A DNA stretch of 64,000 bases from positions 1-64,000 of the forward strand of contig CAJUMF010000003.1 in assembly GCA_910586965.1 (NCBI GenBank). The letters run 5' to 3'. The stretch is from an uncultured Dorea sp. (GTDB lineage: Bacteria; Bacillota; Clostridia; Lachnospirales; Lachnospiraceae). Position numbers and translations under genes: made by a program. Positions 1 through 8,151 of the stretch are shown in pieces. The notes under the pieces were generated by a model. The model was not told the origin of the DNA. It made no database searches and worked only from the letters and a program-made list of their open reading frames with translations. Numbering within the stretch: the stretch's first letter is position 1; each line of letters opens with the position of its first letter.

Positions 1-1
1 T

Positions 2-381
2 TACGATGCGTTCAGTCTGATAGTAAGTCTAATTCAAAAAGCAGAGAAAGAAATCACTCTGATAGATGGATATGTGGATGTTGGGACATTGAACCTGCTT
101 TCAAAAAAAAGTCTGATATTGCAGTGACTATTTATACACAGAAACAGACGAAACTAACGAAAGCTGATGTTAAGAATTTCAATGCACAGTATCCGGCATT
201 GAAAGTAAAATATACAAAAGTATTCCATGACAGGTTTTTGATTCTTGACCAAGCGAGAGCCTATCATGTAGGAGCGTCTTTGAAGGATGCAGGGAAAAAG
301 TGTTTTGGAATCAATCTAATTGAAGATGAAGGCGTCATCAAAGATATTCTGCAAAGATTGGAGCTGGAAACAGAGGAATGA
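2..381 (+). pseudogene. C-terminal part of an ORF6N/PLD-like protein, frameshifted
   Basis: The gene enters from outside the window, so only its C-terminal region is seen. Frame 2 from base 2 reads YDAFSLIVSLIQKAEKEI and LIDGYVDVGTLNLLSKK. The rest (VTIYTQKQTKLTKADV, KVFHDRFLILDQ, HVGASLKDAGKKCFGI) lies in frame 1 from about base 110. The change of frame falls in a run of eight A at 113-120; nine A would keep one frame. The HDRFLILD and GASLKDAGKK segments resemble the PLD-like C-terminal domain found on ORF6N (KilA-N-like) phage and mobile-element proteins in Lachnospiraceae, recalled from memory. It may be a true pseudogene, a slippery phase-variable tract or a sequencing error. Confidence 0.6.
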
Positions 382-421
382 GAAGAAATGCAGGCAATAA
401 AAATATTAAGGAGTGTTTAAA

Positions 422-805
422 ATGACAGGAACATTATTAATTGCGATTATTACGATAACATTAGCTTTGGTTTTTTATACAATCGGCGTTTGGTCAGAGC
501 ATCGGAGCAGGAAGTTGAAAAAAATCCATTTGATTTTTTTCTGGCTTGGGCTTTGCATGGATACGACGGGAACAATACTGATGGGGAGGATTGCAAAGCA
601 ATCTGTGTTCTCAGGGAAGTTGTCGCTGCATGGCGCGACAGGTACGCTTGCTATTTTTTTAATGATTGTACATGCAGTATGGGCGACGGTTGTTTTAATA
701 AGGAATGATGAAGATTCGGCTAAAAATTTTCACAGGCTCAGTGTTGTGGTATGGGTAATCTGGCTGGTTCCGTATATTTTTGGGATGGTAATTGGGATGA
801 GATAG
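422..805 (+). CDS. HsmA/TIGR03987-family small membrane protein
   Basis: A 127-residue protein with four hydrophobic helices: residues about 1-20, 33-53, 68-90 and 102-125. Paired charged stretches (RSRKLKKIH, RNDEDSAKNFHR) sit between them. Length and pattern, including a conserved-looking HGATGTLA segment, match the HsmA/TIGR03987 family of Gram-positive membrane proteins, whose function is not settled. The start is the ATG at 422, preceded by AAGGAG at 408-413; an in-frame GTG at 413 overlaps that site and is unlikely. It follows the broken ORF6N gene by 40 bases and is followed by a strong hairpin at 838-865, so it is probably transcribed alone. Confidence 0.65.
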   Translation: MTGTLLIAIITITLALVFYTIGVWSEHRSRKLKKIHLIFFWLGLCMDTTGTILMGRIAKQSVFSGKLSLHGATGTLAIFLMIVHAVWATVVLIRNDEDSAKNFHRLSVVVWVIWLVPYIFGMVIGMR

Positions 806-837
806 AGTACAGTCCGCCGCGGCGGTAAAAGAGGAGT

Positions 838-865
838 CGGGAATACTGGCTTTCCAGTATTCCCG
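838..865. terminator. Hairpin between convergent genes
   Basis: CGGGAATACTGG at 838-849 pairs perfectly with CCAGTATTCCCG at 854-865 around a 4-base loop. It sits between the convergent HsmA-like gene and the GH43 gene, so a bidirectional terminator is likely, although no long U tract follows on either strand. Confidence 0.6.
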
Positions 866-910
866 GTACAAATTCCAAAAGATGGGAGTACAGTGATGCG
901 GTTACCGTTT

Positions 911-2557
911 TCAATTTACCTTTTTCTTTTCATCTGCCCTGTATTCAAAGAAATCAAAGTCCGCATAATGCCTGTGCCGCACTCTGTCCGCGCAGGTAAG
1001 CCCTACAAAGGTTCCGGTAAATTCTCCGTACTTACAATATTCGTCCGAAAATTTTGTGGTGTCAAAGTTCTCCCCAATCCGCTGATACTCTTTTCCGTCA
1101 TAGCTCCATTCGAACCAGGAGCGGCGTCCTTCTATATTCAGGCGGAGGTAGACAGGCACGTCGTCTACGGGAATTCTTGTGTTTAACAGTTCGTGCTTTT
1201 GCCCGTTTTCTAAGTGGATGATGGAAAGGGCGCTCTGTCCGAGTGTTTCGCTCCGGTATTTTCTGAGGTTGATATAATTCATATTGTCGTAGTACAGAAT
1301 CAGCCCTGCGCTGTGCTGGTGGATTTCCGGCGTGAATTCCATTTTTGTTGTGACGGCGGCGTATACGCTTGTAAGCTTTCTTGCCAGGATGCTCACTTTG
1401 TTTAATGACGTCCGGGATTCCTGTCCGCGGATTCTTACATATCCCGGTCTTGCCTTCACGTCGGCAAACCGATGGGGCATGATTCTTGGGGCGTAATACC
1501 AGGAGCCAAGCTCCCCGGCGTCGAAGTCGTCAAAGTCGGGAATTTCAGGCAGCTTACATTCGGGCAGTCTGCTTTCTTCGACATACTCTTTTGCCAGATT
1601 ACCGCCGCCGGACAGACGGAGCCAGCCGTCTTTTGTCCACTCCATCTTCTGTATGGCTGTCTCTCTTCCGAGGGTACACCTGAGTTCCGGCACAAATGGC
1701 CTGGCGCAAAGATGCAGCAAGTACACTTCCCCTAACTGTGTTTCCACATAACTTCCGTGTCCGCATTTTTGCAAGGGGGATTTGGGGTTAAAATATTTTG
1801 GTTTCAGGTGGTCCGGGTCATGGCGCTCAAAGGACTCTCCCGGCGCGGAGGTGAGGATGGGGTTTGCAGGGTCTTTCTCATAGGGTCCCCATACATTTTC
1901 GGACCTTCCCATGGTTACACAGTGGTTATAGCCTGTGCCGCCTTCCGCGCACATAATATAATAGCGACCGTCATGTTTGGTCAGATGGGGAGCCTCGATG
2001 CATCCCCGGTCCGTGCCGCCGCTCCAGATGCGTCTTGGGTAACCGATAATCTCCTTATCTTTTGGGGAATATTCCACCATGCAGATAGAGCCAGGCTTTT
2101 CGTAGCCTTCTCTTGTCTCCCACTCCAGGGAGACGATATATTTCCTGCCGCCGCCGTCGTGGAGGATGGATGCGTCGAACCCGGAGGAATGGAGGTATAC
2201 CGGCTCGCTCCAGGGCCCTTTAATGTCCTTTGCCGTAATCAGGTAGTTGTCCACGTCAAAATATCTGGCATTCATGGAGTTCATCACGCCGTATACGGCG
2301 TAAAATAAGTCTTCATCCTCGCAGTAGGTCAGGCACGGCGCCCAGATGCCTTTTGCGGAGGGGAGTTTTTTAAGGTCAACCTCGTCATCATCGGTCAGTA
2401 TGTGGGTGTAAAGCTCCCAGTTTTTTAAGTCCTTTGAATGGTATACCGGGATTCCCGGCATCCATTCAAAAGATGATACTGCCGCGTAATAATCGTCGCC
2501 TTTCCTGCAGATGCACGGGTCTGGGTTAAAGCCTTTGAATATGGGATTTTTAATCAT
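911..2557 (-). CDS. Glycoside hydrolase family 43 protein, beta-xylosidase-like
   Basis: A 548-residue GH43 enzyme, probably an intracellular beta-xylosidase or arabinofuranosidase acting on imported oligosaccharides; no signal peptide is seen. The N-terminal five-bladed propeller starts with GFNPDPCI, where Asp13 is the likely catalytic base. FEWMPGIPVYHSKDL and GFDASILHDGG follow in the expected order. From about residue 350 a second domain resembling the GH43 C-terminal concanavalin-like fold appears (GLILYYDNMNYINLRKY). The start codon overlaps the stop of the symporter gene as ATGA, so translation is coupled. The GH5, symporter, GH43 order indicates one plant-glycan utilisation operon. 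The exact substrate cannot be told from sequence. Confidence 0.9.
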   Translation of the reverse strand: MIKNPIFKGFNPDPCICRKGDDYYAAVSSFEWMPGIPVYHSKDLKNWELYTHILTDDDEVDLKKLPSAKGIWAPCLTYCEDEDLFYAVYGVMNSMNARYFDVDNYLITAKDIKGPWSEPVYLHSSGFDASILHDGGGRKYIVSLEWETREGYEKPGSICMVEYSPKDKEIIGYPRRIWSGGTDRGCIEAPHLTKHDGRYYIMCAEGGTGYNHCVTMGRSENVWGPYEKDPANPILTSAPGESFERHDPDHLKPKYFNPKSPLQKCGHGSYVETQLGEVYLLHLCARPFVPELRCTLGRETAIQKMEWTKDGWLRLSGGGNLAKEYVEESRLPECKLPEIPDFDDFDAGELGSWYYAPRIMPHRFADVKARPGYVRIRGQESRTSLNKVSILARKLTSVYAAVTTKMEFTPEIHQHSAGLILYYDNMNYINLRKYRSETLGQSALSIIHLENGQKHELLNTRIPVDDVPVYLRLNIEGRRSWFEWSYDGKEYQRIGENFDTTKFSDEYCKYGEFTGTFVGLTCADRVRHRHYADFDFFEYRADEKKKVN

Positions 2558-3942
2558 ATGCTGCTCTCCTTGTATCTTCCTTGTGCAAGGTCAGCCACAA
2601 CTTTGTCATAATGTTTGTCGAGGTCAAAAAATATCATGCACACGACGCAAAGTGCGGAGGTGACGGCGGGAATCCAGGCGAAGGATGTGGCGATGGCTGT
2701 CAGTGCGGCTGCGCCCTGCACTTCCTTTGCCGCGTCGAATGCTCCTGCTGCCAGCACCCAGCCGAGAGCCGCTGTTCCGAGGCCGGAGCCAATCTTAAAG
2801 CAGAAGGATGAGGCCGCGTTTCCCATGCCTGCCACGCTGAATCCGGCGTTCCATTCTCCGTAAGTGATGGCATCCTGAAGGCATCCGAACATGGTAGCCC
2901 CGGCGCATCCAAAGCCGATTCCTTTGATTACGGAGGTTATGCAGATAAAGCTGTAGTTTGTGCTTAGCCCGGACAGGACAAATCCGATTGCCGCGATTGC
3001 CATGCCAGCCATGTTAAGGTTGCGCTTGCTTACTTTCTTCATGATGAACGGCGTGATGAACAAAGTGATAATCTGTGCGCCGGAGAGGAGGTTTGCCACC
3101 ATAACATACTGATTTTCATTGCCCATGTTGTATTTTGTAAAGTAAAGCACGGAGCCGAAAAAGCTTGACATCATGAAGAACATGGAAAAGAGGTTCAGTG
3201 ACATCAGTATCCAGTATTTGTTTTTCAGCAGCGCTTTTAGTCCTTTGACGAAAGAGACGCTTTCTTTCTTTGCGGTGCTTTCCTGCGCCGTTACCCGCTC
3301 GGAGCAGGTGAAGAAGGTAAACATGTTTAATGCCGCGAAAGCGACCATCAGGATTGCAACGGTGAGCGTCCAGCCTTTCTGCGTGTAAGCGTCGCCGCCG
3401 CCGAAGTATCCGGTCATTTTCAGCACGGCGGTATTGACAGTCATGGTTCCTGCTGTGGAAAGGAGGTTCCGGAAGTTGCCGAGAAGTCCGCGCTCATACT
3501 GGTTGGTGGTGATAAGGCCCTGGAGGGTGGCGTACGGCACGTTTACCCCGGTGTAAAATATGGTGGATACCAGGTTGTAGGTGAGGAACATGTAGGCAAT
3601 CTGCGCTTTTCCGGCAAAAGAGCTGGGTACGCTGAACATCAGTACCGTACATACTGCCAGCGGCACGCAGAGCCTTGCAATCCACGGGCGGGCTTTCCCG
3701 TACTTTGTATCGGTGTGGTCTACGATGTATCCCATGATCAGGTCTGACACGCCGTCAAAGATTTTCGAGACGGCGATGATGGATGCGGCCGCCGCTGCGC
3801 TTGCCCCGATGACATTTGTATAATACACTAATAAAAATGCGCTGATTGTTGAGTACACAAGGTTTGCCGCGTAATCCCCCACGCCGTATCCGAAACGCTC
3901 TAAAAACGATAATTTTGCATTGGAACTCATATCTTTTTTCAT
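2554..3942 (-). CDS. GPH-family (MFS) glycoside/cation symporter
   Basis: A 462-residue membrane protein of the glycoside-pentoside-hexuronide:cation symporter family, related to MelB and XynP, expected to bring short glycans into the cell with Na+ or H+. The N-terminus LSFLERFGYGVGDYAANLVY is the family signature, followed by about 12 hydrophobic helices and DLIMGYIVDHTDTKYGKARPW in the loop after helix 2. I chose the start at 3942, preceded by GGAGAG; a longer frame to 4053 would overlap the GH5 gene. It lies 41 bases after the GH5 stop and overlaps the GH43 start, so it is the middle gene of the operon. Confidence 0.92.
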   Translation of the reverse strand: MKKDMSSNAKLSFLERFGYGVGDYAANLVYSTISAFLLVYYTNVIGASAAAAASIIAVSKIFDGVSDLIMGYIVDHTDTKYGKARPWIARLCVPLAVCTVLMFSVPSSFAGKAQIAYMFLTYNLVSTIFYTGVNVPYATLQGLITTNQYERGLLGNFRNLLSTAGTMTVNTAVLKMTGYFGGGDAYTQKGWTLTVAILMVAFAALNMFTFFTCSERVTAQESTAKKESVSFVKGLKALLKNKYWILMSLNLFSMFFMMSSFFGSVLYFTKYNMGNENQYVMVANLLSGAQIITLFITPFIMKKVSKRNLNMAGMAIAAIGFVLSGLSTNYSFICITSVIKGIGFGCAGATMFGCLQDAITYGEWNAGFSVAGMGNAASSFCFKIGSGLGTAALGWVLAAGAFDAAKEVQGAAALTAIATSFAWIPAVTSALCVVCMIFFDLDKHYDKVVADLAQGRYKESSI

Positions 3943-3983
3943 ATTCTTCTCTCCTTTTTCTCTATCTGTTTCGCAATCGCCTG

Positions 3984-5153
3984 TTATCTGTCCGCCGGGA
4001 ACCAGCCCTGGTCTACGCATCTTCCCAAATCCCAGCTGTCCCAGCCGACCCATCCGGGCGTGTTTACCGTGTCGGTTAAGAGCTTATAGCTCCAGTAGAA
4101 ATAGCCGCTGCCGGAGTTCCATGCATCAAGCTGGGCGTTTGCCACTGCCTGGTAGATTTCTCTTTTCTGTTCTGCACTTAAGCTTTCCGCCGACATGCCT
4201 TCCTGACCGTTTAAGACGCTCTGGCCGCCTTTTGTGTCGCATCCTGCGGCAAAGGAGTTGAACAGGCACCATTCGCCGCAGATGACGGGGAAATATTCTT
4301 CCATCTTGCGGATTTCCTCCTCGAAATGCTCTTTTATGTAGCTTACATATCCTTCAACGGTCTGCTCACAGCCGTCCATCTCTGCGAACATCAGGTACTG
4401 GTGGGTGTCAAGCACTACGTTTTTGTATTTTTCTTCCCGCATGAAGTCTTTCCATGCGCCAAGTTTGAATGCGTCGTGGATGACGATGTATTTTTCTTCC
4501 GGTATATGCTTTCGGATTCGGTCGTAGGCGTCAAGGTAAAACTGACGGATGAATTCCATCGTATTCGGGCCGCTGCCCTTTGCTTTTTCCGGGTCTGCCG
4601 CCGGGTATCTCTCCGGAACGTTCATCATCTCCCACATATCGTCAAGAACCGGCTCATTGATGACTTCGATTCCCCAGAGCCCTTTCCTTTTGCCGTACCT
4701 TACCGCCAGCCGTTCCAGCACGGTCAGGACAAATTCTACTTCCTCCGGCTCTTTTGACCATTTGCAGACTCCGCTGATTCCTCCGTTGTCAAAGCCGTTC
4801 TGGCTGTCCGGTGCTGTGTGCAGGTCGATGAGTATCTGAAGACCGTACTTTTCCGCCCAGTTAAAGGCTTTGTCTAATTCTTCGATGCATCCGATGAAGG
4901 GCGGGCGGTCTCCGAAGATGAAGTAGGGAACCGGGATGCGTACCGCATCCATGCCCATTGCCCTGATTCTTATGAAGTCGCCCTCTGTGATGTACTCCGC
5001 CCGGTGGATTTTAATCCGTGCCTCGTACACTTCTTTTGAGAGCTGTGCCGGGAGGTAATATTCGTCTTCCGCTGTTGTTCCGTCGAATAATGCCGGAGAC
5101 ATCCATTTTTCCAATACGAGCCAGTTACCTAAGTTTACGCCTTTTACATGCAT
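3984..5153 (-). CDS. Glycoside hydrolase family 5 (cellulase/exo-glucanase-like)
   Basis: A 389-residue GH5 enzyme without a signal peptide, so probably cytoplasmic. The N-terminus KGVNLGNWLVLEKWM resembles fungal exo-1,3-beta-glucanases and related bacterial GH5 enzymes. VINEP places the acid/base Glu near residue 167 and VICGEW the nucleophile Glu near 294. HTAPDSQNG and DTHQY carry other conserved active-site positions. It is the first gene of the operon with the symporter and GH43 genes. A TATACT -10 at 5199-5204 (minus strand) with TAGACA 15 bases upstream could be its promoter; the short spacing would suit activation by the divergent AraC protein. Beta-glucan or xyloglucan-type oligosaccharides are plausible substrates, but this is inference. 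Confidence 0.88.
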   Translation of the reverse strand: MHVKGVNLGNWLVLEKWMSPALFDGTTAEDEYYLPAQLSKEVYEARIKIHRAEYITEGDFIRIRAMGMDAVRIPVPYFIFGDRPPFIGCIEELDKAFNWAEKYGLQILIDLHTAPDSQNGFDNGGISGVCKWSKEPEEVEFVLTVLERLAVRYGKRKGLWGIEVINEPVLDDMWEMMNVPERYPAADPEKAKGSGPNTMEFIRQFYLDAYDRIRKHIPEEKYIVIHDAFKLGAWKDFMREEKYKNVVLDTHQYLMFAEMDGCEQTVEGYVSYIKEHFEEEIRKMEEYFPVICGEWCLFNSFAAGCDTKGGQSVLNGQEGMSAESLSAEQKREIYQAVANAQLDAWNSGSGYFYWSYKLLTDTVNTPGWVGWDSWDLGRCVDQGWFPADR

Positions 5154-5198
5154 TTTCTTTTCTCCTTCTTTCTTTTCCGTCGGTTGTTTTGTAAGTTT

Positions 5199-5276
5199 AG
5201 TATAAAAGACGGAACCGGCTGTCTATATCATATTTCACGGGTTATTGTTATGTTTCTCGGTTAAATATGTTATACT
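5199..5276. promoter_or_regulatory. Divergent promoter region of the GH5 operon and AraC gene
   Basis: On the plus strand TGTTATACT at 5268-5276 is an extended -10 for the AraC gene. On the minus strand TATACT lies at 5199-5204 with TAGACA at 5220-5225 (15-base spacer) for the GH5 operon. The two promoters are back to back, as expected where an AraC-type regulator controls its neighbour. Confidence 0.5.
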
Positions 5277-5335
5277 GTAGGAAAAGCTGTTTTCGGACGG
5301 CCTGCCGGAGGGGAAAAGAAGGAGGAAGAGAAGAG

Positions 5336-6559
5336 ATGAAGGAGAGGATGAATTACGGATATCTGATGCGGCATATTTCTTATCACCTGCATACGTTTGT
5401 CCGCAGGTATACGGCGGAATTTGATTATGCGGAGAGTTTTTGCGGGCGGATGCAGTTTGAGGATATTTTTTCGTCGGAGGAGCTGATGGGTTATTTTACT
5501 TCCCGGGCAGATTTTTCGCTTGAGTGTCCGGTTCTTTTGTCCTTTAACGGACAGTTTTTGTCCGCGTTTGTGCCCGGGGATGAGTATCATCTTATCATTG
5601 GGCCGGTGAGGCTTTCGGAAGAGGTGTATCTGCGGCATCAGGCGGATGCGGGGACGGCGGATGAGGCGTGGCTTAAGACGGTTCCTGTGTGCAGCTTTAA
5701 GGAGCTTTCAGGGGATGTGTTGCTGGCGTTTAATCTGTGCCGGGAGGTTTCTCTTGATGAAGTTGGCCTTCTGGCGGAAAATTGTATCAGGAAGGAGACA
5801 GATGATGAACTCAGGGCGCATTTTTCCGAGCTGGTGTTTGAAAACCGGGAGCATGGCAGGCGGCACAACCCTTATGACCAGGAGCTGCGGGAGGGTGCTG
5901 CTGTCGAGCAGGGCGACCTTAAGCAGCTTGAGACGGCGATTAAGGAGGACTTTCTTGGCGAGTACGGAACGTTAGCGAAGAATCCCATCCGCCACACAAG
6001 GAATATCGGCATTGTCGTGGTCACCCTGGCGAGCCGCGCTGCCATCCGGGGCGGGGTGCCTTACGAGATTGCCTATACCCTCAGCGATTCCACAATCCAG
6101 AAACTGGAAGAGTGCAGCGATATCCCGACACTTTTCCATATCTTCCGCTCGGCGGAATTTACATATGCACAGATGGTGAAGGATCTGAATGAACAGAAGG
6201 CGGGGATGTCCGGTAAGGATAAGAATCCTCATATCAACCGGTGCAAGGATTATATTTTTTCGCATCTGCATGATAAAATCTGTGTGCAGGACATCGCGGA
6301 TGAGCTGGGGCTTAATGCAAACTATCTCTCGGAGCTTTTTCATCAGTGCGAGAAGATTTCCCTGACGGATTTTATCCGCAGGGAGAAGATGAACCTGGTG
6401 AAGAACCTGCTCATTTATTCCCGGTACTCCTGCAGCGAGATAGCGGCTTACCTGGGGTTTTCTTCCCAGAGCCATATGGGAAAGCAGTTTAGGGAATGTA
6501 TGGGGATGACTCCGAATCAATATCGGAGGGAGTATGGGGTGCGGGAGTTTGATGTGTGA
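5336..6559 (+). CDS. AraC-family transcriptional regulator
   Basis: A 407-residue regulator. The last 100 residues form an AraC DNA-binding domain with two helix-turn-helix units (VQDIADELGLNANYLSELFH and CSEIAAYLGFSSQSHMGKQF) and the terminal MTPNQYRREYG signature. The first 300 residues are an unassigned sensor region. I chose ATG 5336, preceded by AAGGAGG at 5319-5325; the longer frame from 5267 would start inside the extended -10 promoter. It is divergent from the GH5/symporter/GH43 operon and most likely activates it in response to an oligosaccharide. Confidence 0.9.
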   Translation: MKERMNYGYLMRHISYHLHTFVRRYTAEFDYAESFCGRMQFEDIFSSEELMGYFTSRADFSLECPVLLSFNGQFLSAFVPGDEYHLIIGPVRLSEEVYLRHQADAGTADEAWLKTVPVCSFKELSGDVLLAFNLCREVSLDEVGLLAENCIRKETDDELRAHFSELVFENREHGRRHNPYDQELREGAAVEQGDLKQLETAIKEDFLGEYGTLAKNPIRHTRNIGIVVVTLASRAAIRGGVPYEIAYTLSDSTIQKLEECSDIPTLFHIFRSAEFTYAQMVKDLNEQKAGMSGKDKNPHINRCKDYIFSHLHDKICVQDIADELGLNANYLSELFHQCEKISLTDFIRREKMNLVKNLLIYSRYSCSEIAAYLGFSSQSHMGKQFRECMGMTPNQYRREYGVREFDV

Positions 6560-6663
6560 TTTTTGCGGGGAATGTTTCGAAGGACTGTACATCTTGAGGG
6601 AGAAGAAGTAAAATAATAAAGAGCAGGATAGTTTGACATTGGACATAGTTATGGAGGGATAAT

Positions 6664-7122
6664 ATGCTTAGTATTATTTATGGAGACGTTGAAAACAGCA
6701 TATACAACACGAGCGTATATTTTAAAAATACTTATGAACCGGAATGGATTGAGGACAATTTGGCTAAAGAAATGATCAAAGATGTTGATGAATCGGAAGT
6801 TTTGGGGGGAGAATGCATAGATAGCCCTGTACTTGGTCAGATTCCGCCAGAACGTTTGTCAGGCGGCGTCAAGACACTGCTGTTGATGCTTAATGAGCCG
6901 GAAAGGATATTTAACGCATCTACTTGTGGAGATAACTGTGCAAAATGGATATTGGAAATAGGTAAGCAAAAAGATATAACGATCAATCTCAGGCATATGA
7001 TGGGATTTGGAAAAGATACGAAGTTTGAAATAGAAGTAAAAAACAGCGGAGAAATGGTACATTCTATGGAGGAACTGATTCCCATAGCCAATAAGTATCT
7101 GAATGAAATGAAACAGGAGTAA
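6664..7122 (+). CDS. DUF4869 domain protein
   Basis: A 152-residue soluble protein matching, from memory, the DUF4869 family of Clostridia: LSIIYGDVE at the start, NTSVYFKNTYEPEW, DSPVLGQIPPERLSGGVKTLLLM and CGDNCAKWILEI. It has no signal peptide or membrane helix, and its function is unknown. GGAGGG lies just before the ATG. A P-loop ATPase gene starts 6 bases after its stop, so the two are translated from one message and probably act together. A short remnant of a second copy lies at 10997-11047. Confidence 0.7.
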   Translation: MLSIIYGDVENSIYNTSVYFKNTYEPEWIEDNLAKEMIKDVDESEVLGGECIDSPVLGQIPPERLSGGVKTLLLMLNEPERIFNASTCGDNCAKWILEIGKQKDITINLRHMMGFGKDTKFEIEVKNSGEMVHSMEELIPIANKYLNEMKQE

Positions 7123-7128
7123 TGAAAT

Positions 7129-8103
7129 ATGAAAGGCGCTCACAGGGTAATCGTTGAAACTAAAAAAATAAAATATGATTTTGTAATAAAGAGGAATATT
7201 ACAATTTTTACGGGAGATAGCGGGTCTGGAAAAACAGTCTTGATTGATTTGATTCGTGAGAATCGAAGATATGGATTTGATAGTGGAGTTTCGCTTTTCT
7301 GTGATTGTGATTGCAGGGTTCTGGATAATGAAGATTGGGAATATCAGTTAGAAAATATGTCAAAAAGTATTATATTTATTGATGAAGGTAACCGATTCTT
7401 AACATCTAAGAGATTTGCCGAGCTTTTGCAGAAATCAGATAATTATTTTGTCATTGCTACACGAGAAAAGCTTTCGATGTTACCTTACAGTATTAATGAA
7501 ATATATGGTTTCCGTAAATCCGGAAAATTTCATGAGACGAAGAAAAAATACAATGAAATATACCATTTGTATGGAGAAATATCAGAGACGGATTATATTG
7601 CTCCATCAATGGTAATCACAGAGGATTCCAATTCCGGATATGAATTTTTCTTTGAATTATCGGACAAGAAAAATATAAAATGCATTTCAGCAAAAGGGAA
7701 ATCTGGTATTATAAAATGTTTGATGGATAATAAAGAGACGACCGGAAAAACATTGGTTATAGTTGATGGGGCAGCATTTGGCTCGGAAATGAAGGATATG
7801 AGTGAATATTTGTCTGCAAAAAAGAATGTTATACTTTATGCTCCCGAATCATTTGAATGGATGTTGCTTTCAGCAGATGTAATACCAAATATCAGCGCAA
7901 AACGGTATCTTCAAGAACCGGAAAATTATATTGACAGCAGAGATTACGCAAGCTGGGAGCAATATTTCGCAAGGCTATTGATAGACAAAACAAAAGAAGA
8001 TTATATTTGGAGCTATTCAAAAAGAAAATTACCAATTGTATATTTATCTGCAAAGGTATTAAATGGTATGAAAAAGTTTATGAAATTAATCATATGGGAT
8101 TAG
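7129..8103 (+). CDS. P-loop ATPase paired with DUF4869
   Basis: A 324-residue soluble protein with a Walker A motif GDSGSGKT at residues 29-36 and a Walker B-like SIIFIDEGN near residue 80. A second half with GKSGIIKCLMDN and KTLVIVDGAAFG looks like a degenerate repeat of the P-loop fold. I do not recognise a named family; relatives may carry an unhelpful initiation-factor label in databases. It is AT-rich compared with the GH/AraC locus before it, which suggests acquisition. A role as a nucleotide-dependent switch with the DUF4869 partner is inference only. Confidence 0.65.
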   Translation: MKGAHRVIVETKKIKYDFVIKRNITIFTGDSGSGKTVLIDLIRENRRYGFDSGVSLFCDCDCRVLDNEDWEYQLENMSKSIIFIDEGNRFLTSKRFAELLQKSDNYFVIATREKLSMLPYSINEIYGFRKSGKFHETKKKYNEIYHLYGEISETDYIAPSMVITEDSNSGYEFFFELSDKKNIKCISAKGKSGIIKCLMDNKETTGKTLVIVDGAAFGSEMKDMSEYLSAKKNVILYAPESFEWMLLSADVIPNISAKRYLQEPENYIDSRDYASWEQYFARLLIDKTKEDYIWSYSKRKLPIVYLSAKVLNGMKKFMKLIIWD

Positions 8104-8111
8104 ATTGAGAT

Positions 8112-8147
8112 GTACCGGACCATTCGGGAGTCTGGATGGTCCGGTAC
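8112..8147. terminator. Bidirectional terminator hairpin
   Basis: GTACCGGACCAT at 8112-8123 pairs perfectly with ATGGTCCGGTAC at 8136-8147. It separates the P-loop gene from the convergent CapA-like gene. The downstream bases are T/A-rich but there is no long U run. Confidence 0.6.
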
Positions 8148-8151
8148 GCTG

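Noticed and set aside
5267..5335. Longer AraC start at 5267
   Set aside because: This ATG lies in the extended -10 promoter element and has no ribosome binding site; ATG 5336 does.
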